Assembly (NCBI RefSeq): GCF_017368795.1 | Contig: NZ_JAFNLL010000002.1 | Coordinates: forward strand, 1-64,000 | Length of the DNA stretch: 64,000 nucleotides | Origin: Arthrobacter cavernae | GTDB taxonomy: Bacteria; Actinomycetota; Actinomycetes; Actinomycetales; Micrococcaceae | Reading direction: 5' to 3' | The notes under the pieces: model-generated | What the model was told of the DNA's origin: nothing | What the model saw: the letters and a program-made list of their open reading frames with translations, nothing else | Databases searched by the model: none | Shown: piece after piece, positions 1 through 6,771 of the stretch | How the letters are laid out: every line of letters starts with the position of its first letter | Numbering within the stretch: the stretch's first letter is position 1 | Translations under genes and position numbers: made by a program

Positions 1-17
1 ATGGCTGCCTTGGACAT
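1..17 (-). CDS. Start of a minus-strand gene, cut by the window edge
   Basis: Only the first codons are present: ATG at 17-15 followed by codons for Ser-Lys-Ala-Ala. An AAGGAG ribosome binding site lies about six bases upstream, and two TetR-type inverted repeats sit just beyond it, which supports a true start. Five residues do not identify the product. The operators suggest a gene controlled by a TetR-family regulator, for example in lipid or acyl-CoA metabolism, but that is a guess. Confidence 0.6.
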
Positions 18-32
18 GGAGCTCCTTCATTA

Positions 33-61
33 GTACTCATCAGTAAGTTACTTACGAGTAA
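33..61. promoter_or_regulatory. Two adjacent TetR-like inverted repeats
   Basis: Two 14-bp sites lie 15 bp apart: GTACTCATCAGTAA at 33-46 and TTACTTACGAGTAA at 48-61. The second has perfect TTACT/AGTAA arms around four bases; the first has one arm change. They are 16-44 bp upstream of the minus-strand start at 17, where a repressor would block the promoter. The geometry (TTAC-N6-GTAA) recurs at 17387 and 63540. Confidence 0.5.
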
Positions 62-107
62 CATACCGCACGCGAGGCCAACACCGCAATGAAACTGCCT
101 GAAACGA

Positions 108-149
108 AAGGAGCCGTGGCCGACGTCGAAACGTCGGCCACGGCTCCTT
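108..149. terminator. Perfect 19-bp hairpin downstream of tRNA-Met
   Basis: Arms at 108-126 and 131-149 are perfectly complementary with a CGAA tetraloop. It lies just past the 3' end of the minus-strand tRNA gene. There is no clear run of T on either side, so it is probably a structure-driven terminator. Confidence 0.6.
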
Positions 150-163
150 GCGTGCATTTGTTG

Positions 164-237
164 TAGGGCTACTCGGACTTGAACCGAGGACCTTAGGATT
201 ATGAGTCCCGCGCTCTAACCAGCTGAGCTATAGCCCC
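164..237 (-). tRNA. tRNA-Met (CAT anticodon), elongator type
   Basis: The full cloverleaf is visible on the minus strand. The 7-bp acceptor stem has a terminal G-T pair, the D stem is GCTC/GAGC, the anticodon loop is CTCATAA with CAT, the T arm is CTCGG-TTCAAGT-CCGAG, and the discriminator is A. CCA is not encoded. The acceptor lacks initiator features, so it is elongator Met. A CAT tRNA modified to read Ile AUA cannot be excluded. Base 27-43 in the anticodon stem is a C-A mismatch. Confidence 0.9.
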
Positions 238-252
238 GTGGTGCCGCCGGAT

Positions 253-271
253 CCCGCTTCAAGAAAGCGGG
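253..271 (-). terminator. Hairpin downstream of the glycosyltransferase gene
   Basis: Arms CCCGCTT (253-259) and AAGCGGG (265-271) flank a 5-base loop in the gap between the glycosyltransferase stop and tRNA-Met. It would end minus-strand transcription before the tRNA. Confidence 0.4.
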
Positions 272-366
272 CCGGGCAAAACACTCTAGCAATACTAATG
301 GCAAACGGGCGCCTTACCGTCACCGGCCGCGCCATACAGCGTCGCCCCTCCACGCGTGTGGTCGGC

Positions 367-1563
367 TCACCCTGCCTTTTCAGCGTACGAGGCCCCGCGG
401 TACAAGTCCTCAAAGGTCTGCAGCGTGCCTTCGATGCTGTGCGGTTCCACCATGGCACGGCTGGCCCTGCCCATGGCTTCCAGCTGCTCCGCGGGCAAGG
501 TCAGCAGCGTGGTGATCTTCGCCGCCAGCTCGCCGCTGTCGTTCGGGGTGAAGAGGTAGCCGTTCTCGCCGTCCCGCACCAGGTGCGGCAGGGCCATGGC
601 ATTGGCCAGGAGGACGGGCGTGGACGCGGACATGGCCTCGAGGGTCACCAGGGACTGCAGTTCCGCGGTGCCGGGCATGCAGAAGATGTCCGCCCGGATG
701 TATGCCTCGCGGAGGTCTTCGTCGCTGGCCAGGCCCAGGAACTTCACGCGGCTGCCAAGACCGAGCCGTGCGACCTGTGCTTCCAGGGCCGGGCGGACCT
801 CGCCGCCGCCCACGATTTCGAGGTGGACGTCGAGTTCCTTGGGGGTCTTGGCAACGGCGTCGATCAGCACGTCCACGTGCTTTTCCTCCGCCAGGCGCCC
901 GGCGAACATGACCGTGGGCTTGGCATGCGGTTCGATGACCTCACCCGGCTGCAGTTCATAGGCTGCGGCGTCGATGCCGTTGGACAGCGGCAGGACCTCG
1001 TGCAGGAAAGCGTGCTGGCGCATGGCCTTGGCGGCGAGGGGCGTGGGCGTGGTGACAACGTCCGCCTTGCCCATGACCTTGCCCATGTCCTTCCAGGAGA
1101 TGCGGCCCACGATGTCCTTGAACCACTGCGGGAAGGGCAGGAACGGGTTCAGGTTTTCCGGCATGAAGTGGTTGGTGGCCACCACGCGGATGCCGCGCTT
1201 CACGGCCTCGTACAGCACGTGTTCGCCGATCATGTAGTGGCTCTGGATGTGGACGACGTCCGGCTGCACCTTGTCAAAGAGCAGGCTGATTTCCTTCTTG
1301 ATCTCCCACGGGAAGCAGATGCGGAAGTATTCGTGTGTCCATACCCCGTGGGAGCGCAGGCGGTGCACGGTGGCCTCGTCCCGGAATTCCGTGTAGCTCT
1401 TACCGTTGTCTGCCCGGCAGGCCAGCACGTGGACATTGTGCCCCCGGCCGGTCATCCCCTTGGCGAGTCGGTACCCGAACTGCGCAGCACCGTTGACGTG
1501 CGGCGGGTACGTATCCGCCGCAATCAAGATGGTGAGGGGTTTGTTGGTTTCGGGAATGGTCAC
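367..1563 (-). CDS. GT4-family glycosyltransferase
   Basis: The 398-residue protein has a GT-B fold. The N-terminal half opens with a beta strand and the glycine-containing acceptor loop (TYPPHVNGAAQFGYRLAKGM, residues 18-37). The C-terminal nucleotide-sugar half carries the retaining GT4 E-x7-E motif (E301 and E309). No signal peptide or membrane segment is seen, so it acts on the cytoplasmic face. Family members of this shape in actinobacteria transfer mannose or glucose to lipid carriers or glycolipids, but donor and acceptor cannot be read from sequence. It follows the transporter gene on the same strand after about 110 bp. Start is the ATG at 1563. Confidence 0.85.
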   Translation of the reverse strand: MTIPETNKPLTILIAADTYPPHVNGAAQFGYRLAKGMTGRGHNVHVLACRADNGKSYTEFRDEATVHRLRSHGVWTHEYFRICFPWEIKKEISLLFDKVQPDVVHIQSHYMIGEHVLYEAVKRGIRVVATNHFMPENLNPFLPFPQWFKDIVGRISWKDMGKVMGKADVVTTPTPLAAKAMRQHAFLHEVLPLSNGIDAAAYELQPGEVIEPHAKPTVMFAGRLAEEKHVDVLIDAVAKTPKELDVHLEIVGGGEVRPALEAQVARLGLGSRVKFLGLASDEDLREAYIRADIFCMPGTAELQSLVTLEAMSASTPVLLANAMALPHLVRDGENGYLFTPNDSGELAAKITTLLTLPAEQLEAMGRASRAMVEPHSIEGTLQTFEDLYRGASYAEKAG

Positions 1564-1672
1564 GTGGAGAACTCCTGATGTTCACGGTGCGGACAACACT
1601 GAGCTGCCAGTGCTGTGCTGTCGCGGGGTTGCCGGTCCGCAGAGAGCGGCGGCGCGTGCTGCAGCTGTTGCC

Positions 1673-2578
1673 CTAGGCTTTCCGGCCTGCGGCGGCCTTC
1701 GCGTCCTTTTTGTGTTTGGTCACTTCCGGATGATGCCGGCTCAGGGCAATAACCCCCACGATAGCAAGGGAAGCGGCCGCAGCCATGGCGATCGCCAGCA
1801 CGGCGTGGACATCGGGACGAAGCTCACCAAGGATCGCGATGCCGATCGCAATGCCCACGATGGGGTCGATCACGGTCAGCCCGGCAATCACGAGGTCCGG
1901 CGGGCCGCCCGAATAGGCGCTCTGGACGAACCAGGAGCCGAGTCCGCCCGCCGCGGCGATGGCCACCACGGAGTACCACTGGACGTTGAGCAGGAACAGC
2001 CCGTTCGGGTCCAGCAGGTGCTTGCCGATGATGCGGGTGAGCACCGCCACGAAGCCGAACAGCACGCCGGCACCCAGGATGTAGACGAAGGCGCTCATCC
2101 GGTGCTTGAACATGACGGCGAGCGTCCCGAACAGTCCCACGGCGAGGGCGAGCAGCAGCACGATGGTGAGTTCGTCGTCGGTGTTCACATGGTGGTTTTC
2201 CTGCGTGGCGTTGACGGCGAGCAGCACAAACAGCGCCGATCCCGTGACGCAGCAGGTAATGGCCACCACGGTGGCACGGTTGATGCTCAGGCCCTGGTCC
2301 TTGGCGTTGACCACCGTGGTAATCACTAGGGCGATGGCCCCGATCGGCTGTACAACGGTCAGCGGCGCGGTCACCAGTGCCACGGCGTTCATGGCCATGC
2401 CCGTGCACAGCAGCAGCAGGCCGAGCACCCACCGGGGGTTGCGGAGCAGGCGCAGGAAACCGTGCGAGCTCAGGGCCAGTCCGCCGGTATCGGCCTTCAC
2501 CGCACTGCCCTGGCGTTGCGCGCCGATGGCGAGGAAGAAGGCGCCGAGCACCGCCAGGAGGACCGCCAGCCAGACCAT
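1673..2578 (-). CDS. NIPA/EamA-like DMT-family transporter
   Basis: A 301-residue polytopic membrane protein with about nine hydrophobic segments and a lysine-rich cytoplasmic tail. The arrangement resembles the drug/metabolite transporter superfamily, closest to actinobacterial NIPA-like members; the substrate is unknown. The start ATG at 2578 shares one base with the stop of the preceding CDP-alcohol transferase gene (TGATG), so translation is probably coupled. This suggests the two products work together at the membrane. Confidence 0.75.
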   Translation of the reverse strand: MVWLAVLLAVLGAFFLAIGAQRQGSAVKADTGGLALSSHGFLRLLRNPRWVLGLLLLCTGMAMNAVALVTAPLTVVQPIGAIALVITTVVNAKDQGLSINRATVVAITCCVTGSALFVLLAVNATQENHHVNTDDELTIVLLLALAVGLFGTLAVMFKHRMSAFVYILGAGVLFGFVAVLTRIIGKHLLDPNGLFLLNVQWYSVVAIAAAGGLGSWFVQSAYSGGPPDLVIAGLTVIDPIVGIAIGIAILGELRPDVHAVLAIAMAAAASLAIVGVIALSRHHPEVTKHKKDAKAAAGRKA

Positions 2579-3255
2579 CAGCTCCGCCCGCCGTCGCCGG
2601 GGTCAAGATCGTCGCCGGGGTCAAGATCGTCGCCGGGGTCAAGATCGTCGTCGGGCTCAAGATCCTTGCCCTTACGCAGGATCGCCCAGAAGTAGTTCCA
2701 GGCGGCCACCCAGTGCCCCAGCAGGCCCAGGCCCAGGGAGATCCAGGCGAGCACGAAGTACGTCCCGGCAAAGGGGACCGTCAGCTTGGAGAGCACCAGG
2801 AGCGGCGTGCCGAGCAGCAGGAGGCCCGTGCGGATCTTTCCGATCCGGCTCACGGGAAGGTCGGGGTGGCCGCGGAAATACTTCCAGGAGGCGACCGCCA
2901 GGACGGCGTCGGGGACCACCAGCGCCGCCAGGTACCACCATTGCACGACGCCGGCGATCGCCAGCGTGACGGCGACGGCGATGAGCGCCACGCGGTCTGC
3001 CACAGGGTCCATGATCCGGCCCAGCTTGGAGGCCTGGTCGAAGCGGCGGGCGACGTAGCCGTCGATCCAGTCCGTGCTGCCCATGATGGCCAGCACCAGC
3101 ACAGCATAGCCGTACTCCTGCTGCCAGAGCACGAGCCACACGAACAGCGGCACGCCCATGAAGCGCAGCACAGTCAGGAAATTGGGCACGGTTAAGATGA
3201 GGTCGTGATCGACCTGTGGTTTGTCCGGGTGTGAGCCGGCGCCCATGAGCCTCAT
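2578..3255 (-). CDS. CDP-alcohol phosphatidyltransferase family protein
   Basis: The 225-residue membrane enzyme carries the complete signature D62-xx-D65-G66-xx-A69-R70-x8-G79-xxx-D83-xxx-D87, which binds the CDP-lipid and two metal ions. Enzymes with this motif move a phosphatidyl group from CDP-diacylglycerol to an alcohol such as glycerol-3-phosphate, inositol or another lipid (PgsA/cardiolipin synthase type). The acceptor here is undetermined. The ATG at 3255 was chosen because a GGGGGGA ribosome binding site precedes it; longer upstream reading is non-coding in character. The C-terminus is an acidic repeat (Asp-Leu-Asp-Pro-Gly-Asp units) encoded by an 18-bp tandem repeat. Confidence 0.85.
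   Translation of the reverse strand: MRLMGAGSHPDKPQVDHDLILTVPNFLTVLRFMGVPLFVWLVLWQQEYGYAVLVLAIMGSTDWIDGYVARRFDQASKLGRIMDPVADRVALIAVAVTLAIAGVVQWWYLAALVVPDAVLAVASWKYFRGHPDLPVSRIGKIRTGLLLLGTPLLVLSKLTVPFAGTYFVLAWISLGLGLLGHWVAAWNYFWAILRKGKDLEPDDDLDPGDDLDPGDDLDPGDGGRS
2593..2664. repeat. 18-bp tandem repeat in the 3' end of the CDP-alcohol transferase gene
   Basis: Three perfect copies of GTCGCCGGGGTCAAGATC at 2593-2610, 2611-2628 and 2629-2646 are followed by a fourth with two mismatches (2647-2664). On the coding strand each unit gives Asp-Leu-Asp-Pro-Gly-Asp. Copy-number change would stay in frame. Confidence 0.9.
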
Positions 3256-3304
3256 CTGTCCCCCCTTTCCTGATCCGATGCCAACAGCTTGCCGCCGGAG
3301 CGGC

Positions 3305-4153
3305 CTACTTCCTGAGCAGCTTCCGCAGGGCAACCACCAGGACGGTGCCGGCCGCGGCGAACGCCAGTAGATCCTTCCACCGTGCGGCCAGCCGTTCGGG
3401 GAGTCCAGGAGGCACCGACCCGGCAAGGCCGGCCAGCTTGCTGGAAGCGAACTGGCCGCCGTTGCGGAGCTGCTCCCCCGCGGCATCCAGCAATACCCTG
3501 CCCTGCGTCTTGATATCGAGTTCGGTGCCGAGGTGGTCGCGGACACCGGCGAGGTGTTCACGGCGCTGTTTCAGCCGGCGTTCAAGTTCCGCCTCGCTGG
3601 CCGGCTTGGGCGCGTCGGCATCGTGGGCGGCGGCCTTCGCGGCTTTCTCCGCCTTGGCCGTTTCCGCTGCCGCAGCTTTGGCGGCCTTGGCCGCCTGTGC
3701 AGCCTCCGACGCCGGATCAAGCGAGGAAGCGTCGAAGGCAGTGCCCTCCTTGGCGATGCCCAGATCGTGCTTGAGCCCCTGGATGGTTTTCCCGGGAACC
3801 AGGGGCAAGGCCTTCTTGAATTTCAGGTAGCCGATCATGCCGCCGAGCAGCACGATCACCAGGAAAAACGCGGAGACGAGCAACGCGGCAAGCCAGGCGG
3901 GCATGATGGTCGCCAGGCCCATGACGGCGGCGACCACGAGGGCGATGACGAGAAGGGATAGGAAGACCAGCGCAACACCGAAGAAAGCCCCGGCAACGCC
4001 CAGCTGGTTGCCCTTGCGCTTGAGCTCCGCCTTGGCCAGGTTGATCTCGTCATTGAGCTGCCGCGGCGCAAGACGTGCGACAAGTTTGAGGGTCTTCGGG
4101 AGGGCGCGGATTCCCGGCGCATGTCCTGTCCTGCCGGTGTGACGTCCACTCAT
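3305..4153 (-). CDS. Actinobacterial holin-X (phage holin superfamily III) membrane protein
   Basis: The protein of about 282 residues has a basic N-terminus, two strongly hydrophobic segments near residues 65-125, a long Ala/Lys/Glu-rich region likely to be helical or coiled coil, and a short hydrophobic C-terminal stretch. This matches the actinobacterial family annotated as phage holin/Holin-X. That family is chromosomal and not evidence of a prophage; its role is unknown. The ATG at 4153 is preferred. A GTG at 4207 would add 18 residues but has no ribosome binding site. Confidence 0.7.
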   Translation of the reverse strand: MSGRHTGRTGHAPGIRALPKTLKLVARLAPRQLNDEINLAKAELKRKGNQLGVAGAFFGVALVFLSLLVIALVVAAVMGLATIMPAWLAALLVSAFFLVIVLLGGMIGYLKFKKALPLVPGKTIQGLKHDLGIAKEGTAFDASSLDPASEAAQAAKAAKAAAAETAKAEKAAKAAAHDADAPKPASEAELERRLKQRREHLAGVRDHLGTELDIKTQGRVLLDAAGEQLRNGGQFASSKLAGLAGSVPPGLPERLAARWKDLLAFAAAGTVLVVALRKLLRK

Positions 4154-4307
4154 GGGTTCCGCCCTGCTGCTTCCTTTTGGATTCGTGTCCTGCGGCTGCG
4201 CTGACACGAAAGCCGGGCCGGCGCGCGCCTGTCCACAAAACTATCATTCAGGCCCGCCGGCCATTTCCGGAACTGCGCCGCGGCGCGCCAGCCGGGCCCT
4301 GTATAAA

Positions 4308-4313
4308 TATGAT
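4308..4313 (+). promoter_or_regulatory. Possible -10 box for the MFS exporter
   Basis: TATGAT lies 25 bp before the GTG start, in an AT-rich patch that stands out from the GC-rich surroundings. No convincing -35 box is visible. Confidence 0.35.
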
Positions 4314-4337
4314 CTTGCGGCCATAGGATTGGTAGTC

Positions 4338-5561
4338 GTGACCAGTCCCACAACTCCGGAAATTTCCCTGAACCGACGCGAAAAACTCCTCTACATCCTC
4401 CTCCTGGGAGCCCTGACCGCCCTGGGCCCCTTCACTGTGGACCTCTACCTTCCAGCATTCCCTGCCCTGGAGGAGAGCTTCGGAGTGTCCGCCGCCGCGA
4501 TCCAACTCACCCTGACCGGCACCACGGTGGGCTTTGGACTCGGCCAACTCGTCGTGGGACCCCTGAGCGACAAGTTCGGGCGCCGGATGCCCCTCATCCT
4601 GGCCACCGCGCTGCACATCGCCTCGTCAGTTGGGGCGGCACTCTCCACAGACATCGGCACGCTGTCCCTCTTCCGCGTCTTGATGGGCGTCGGCGCGGCC
4701 GGCGGCGGCGTCGTGGCCATGGCCATGGTGCGCGACCTCTTCCACGGCTACGCCATGGTGCGCATGTTCTCCCGGATGTCGCTGGTCAACGGCCTGGCGC
4801 CGATCCTTGCCCCGGTCATCGGCTCCCAACTCCTGCTCGTCTCACCGTGGCCTGGAATCTTCTACTTCCTGGCGGGCTACGGGACCCTGGTCATCATCGC
4901 CTCAATCTTCCTGATCAGGGAGACCCTTCCCGCCGAACTGCGCGGCAAGTCCACCAGTACTGTCGCCCAGCGGTACAAAACCGTCCTGACCGACCGCGTC
5001 TTCATCGGCATGCTCCTGGTGGGCAGTCTGAACTTCGGCGGCCTCTTCGCCTACCTCTCGGCGTCCACGTTCCTCTTCCAGCAGGTCTACGGATTCTCGC
5101 CGCAGGCCTACGGCGTGCTCTTCGGCATCAACTCGCTGGGCATCGTGGCCGGCGTGCAGATCAGTTCCCGGGCAATCAAGCGGATCGCGCCGCAGTGGAT
5201 CATGGCCGGGGCAACAGCCTTCATGCTGCTGACTGCGGCTTTGATCGTGGTGTTCGACCTCCTTCACTTCGGGTTGTGGGGGATCCTCATTCCGCTCTGG
5301 TTCTACATCTTCGCCACCGGGTTCATGTTCCCCTGCGTCCAGGTGCTCGCCCTGGCAAACCACGGCGCCCAGGCCGGAACGGCAGCGTCCCTGCTTGGCG
5401 CGGCACAATTCATGATGGCCGGAATTGTCCCACCCGTGGTCGGCGCCCTGGGTGTGAGCACCGCGGTTCCGATGGGTGCCGTGCAGGCCGTCTGCATCGC
5501 GGCCGCCGTAGCAGCGCTGTGGCTCGTGGTCCGCCCGCGCACCGTTCCCTCGATCCACTAG
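4338..5561 (+). CDS. Bcr/CflA-type multidrug efflux MFS transporter
   Basis: The 407-residue protein has about twelve transmembrane segments. Early residues DLYLPAFPAL (35-44) are typical of the Bcr/CflA drug-proton antiporters, followed by the MFS motif A GPLSDKFGRR (74-83). Such proteins expel bicyclomycin, chloramphenicol-like or other small compounds in exchange for protons; the actual substrate is unknown. The GTG at 4338 is chosen because it begins the conserved N-terminus and follows AGGA at nine bases. It is divergent from the holin-X gene, with a TATGAT box between them. Confidence 0.85.
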   Translation: MTSPTTPEISLNRREKLLYILLLGALTALGPFTVDLYLPAFPALEESFGVSAAAIQLTLTGTTVGFGLGQLVVGPLSDKFGRRMPLILATALHIASSVGAALSTDIGTLSLFRVLMGVGAAGGGVVAMAMVRDLFHGYAMVRMFSRMSLVNGLAPILAPVIGSQLLLVSPWPGIFYFLAGYGTLVIIASIFLIRETLPAELRGKSTSTVAQRYKTVLTDRVFIGMLLVGSLNFGGLFAYLSASTFLFQQVYGFSPQAYGVLFGINSLGIVAGVQISSRAIKRIAPQWIMAGATAFMLLTAALIVVFDLLHFGLWGILIPLWFYIFATGFMFPCVQVLALANHGAQAGTAASLLGAAQFMMAGIVPPVVGALGVSTAVPMGAVQAVCIAAAVAALWLVVRPRTVPSIH

Positions 5562-5566
5562 CGGCC

Positions 5567-5746
5567 ATGGCGCAACAACCGCACCGCAACGGCCGGGGAC
5601 TTTTCCTCGGTGCCGTGCTCGGCGCCGTCGTGGGTGCTCTTCTGGGCCGCGCCGCCGGCATGGCCGTCCTGGGCGCGCTCCTGGGCGCCGTCGTTGGGGC
5701 TGCCATCCTGTACCGGATCAATCCCGGCCCCTGGAACCGGGACTAG
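5567..5746 (+). CDS. Small glycine-zipper membrane protein
   Basis: A 59-residue product starting 5 bp after the exporter stop. Residues 10-46 are almost entirely Gly, Ala, Val and Leu with repeated Gly-Ala-Val/Leu units, giving two short hydrophobic helices with glycine-zipper spacing. The C-terminus is a short polar tail. Its position suggests co-transcription with the exporter. No family is recognised, and the low sequence complexity leaves some doubt that it is translated. Confidence 0.45.
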   Translation: MAQQPHRNGRGLFLGAVLGAVVGALLGRAAGMAVLGALLGAVVGAAILYRINPGPWNRD

Positions 5747-5791
5747 ATCCCGGCCCTGTTCCCTGCCGGTGCCCGGCGATAAAGTTGAACC

Positions 5792-6199
5792 ATGCCCCAT
5801 TGGCAGGAACTGCACCCTCTTCCCGCCCCGTGGCAGCGACGCGATGACCGCATCCTGCCTCTGTGGTGGGAGCGGCTGTGCTCGGTGACCAGCGCGCAGT
5901 CCGCTGCCCTCTATGCGGCAGGGCTCTTCACGGAAGACCGCCGGCGCCCGATCGCCCAGTGGTTCAACCCGGCCGCCAACGCCGCACTGCTGGTGGCCCC
6001 GGAGACGTCCCCCGAGTGGCCCGTGCAGCGCTTCGGGATCTTCTACGCGCCGCCTGGCACCGGCTTCACGCGAGTGCACTCCGCGGCCCATGAGTGGCAT
6101 CCCCGCGAGCCCAGGACCCCGCCCACCGAGCAGGAGGCCTTCGAGGCGGCCGTCGCCGAGGCCGCACGGTTCCTACAGGTGGAAATGGACTTCGTCTGA
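5792..6199 (+). CDS. Conserved hypothetical protein
   Basis: A 135-residue, Trp-rich acidic protein without signal peptide or membrane segments. It shows a central AQWFNPAANAALLVAPE stretch and an acidic helical C-terminus. The ribosome binding site is weak. It is followed by the terminator of the convergent tRNA-Asn gene. I do not recognise the family; the balanced composition and codon pattern suggest a real gene. Confidence 0.6.
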   Translation: MPHWQELHPLPAPWQRRDDRILPLWWERLCSVTSAQSAALYAAGLFTEDRRRPIAQWFNPAANAALLVAPETSPEWPVQRFGIFYAPPGTGFTRVHSAAHEWHPREPRTPPTEQEAFEAAVAEAARFLQVEMDFV

Positions 6200-6260
6200 A
6201 CAATTTTCGAATTGCACAGTCCGCAGAAAATGCACAGTCCACAGAAGCAAAAACACAACA

Positions 6261-6301
6261 AAAAACAGGTCCCGTACCGGCTGAATGCCGGTACGGGACC
6301 T
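6261..6301 (-). terminator. Rho-independent terminator of the first tRNA-Asn
   Basis: Arms at 6267-6281 and 6287-6301 form a perfect 15-bp stem with a 5-base loop. Read on the minus strand it is followed by GTTTTTTG, a classical intrinsic terminator about 6 bases past the tRNA 3' end. Confidence 0.85.
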
Positions 6302-6306
6302 TTGTG

Positions 6307-6379
6307 CTCCTCCGACTGGACTTGAACCAGTAACCCTTCGATTAACAGTCGAATGCTCTGCCAATTGAGCTACGGAGGA
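6307..6379 (-). tRNA. tRNA-Asn (GTT), copy 1
   Basis: A complete cloverleaf is seen on the minus strand: acceptor TCCTCCG/CGGAGGA, anticodon loop with GTT, T arm CTGG-TTCAAGT-CCAG type, discriminator G, no encoded CCA. It is identical to copy 2. Confidence 0.95.
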
Positions 6380-6439
6380 ATGAAGCGGTTATGACTTTAG
6401 CAAAGGTTTTGCCGGAATGTGAAATCGGCGCCGGGGAGG

Positions 6440-6473
6440 CCTCCCGGCAAGGGTTGCGGCCCTTGCCGGGAGG
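6440..6473. other. 14-bp hairpin between the tRNA-Asn copies
   Basis: CCTCCCGGCAAGGG (6440-6453) and its reverse complement (6460-6473) enclose TTGCGG. No T-run follows. It lies downstream of copy 2's terminator and upstream of copy 1. Purpose unknown; possibly a backup terminator. Confidence 0.5.
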
Positions 6474-6567
6474 GAACCGCCACCCACGCCCTGGACTGCT
6501 CGCCATCCAGGGTACGCATGATGTCCGAGCCCTGCCCTTCGCCGTCGGCCTGCCCCGAAGGCTTCAA

Positions 6568-6600
6568 CGAAAAAGCCCCGCCAGCACACGGCTGGCGGGG
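6568..6600 (-). terminator. Rho-independent terminator of the second tRNA-Asn
   Basis: CCCCGCCAGC (6576-6585) pairs with GCTGGCGGGG (6591-6600) around ACACG. On the minus strand CTTTTTCG follows. Its sequence is unrelated to the terminator of copy 1. Confidence 0.85.
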
Positions 6601-6614
6601 ATTCCCGTCTAAAG

Positions 6615-6687
6615 CTCCTCCGACTGGACTTGAACCAGTAACCCTTCGATTAACAGTCGAATGCTCTGCCAATTGAGCTACGGAGGA
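6615..6687 (-). tRNA. tRNA-Asn (GTT), copy 2
   Basis: Sequence identical to copy 1 across all 73 bases, and the identity extends about nine bases upstream (AATGAAGCG on the plus strand). This marks a local duplication of the tRNA and its immediate 5' flank. Copy 1 and copy 2 have separate terminators. Confidence 0.95.
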
Positions 6688-6771
6688 ATGAAGCGTGTAC
6701 TAGCTTAACAGGGCCCTGCCGGAAAACGAAATCGGCTCCAGGAGGGGGCCTGGGGTGGCTTCCGGGGCTGC

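Noticed and set aside
238..1578. Long plus-strand frame opposite the glycosyltransferase
   Set aside because: It is the mirror of a well-supported GT4 gene and lacks any recognisable domain. High GC creates long opposite-strand frames throughout the window.
3305..4153. Prophage marker because of the holin-like name
   Set aside because: The protein belongs to a chromosomal actinobacterial family. No integrase, capsid, terminase or lysin gene is nearby.
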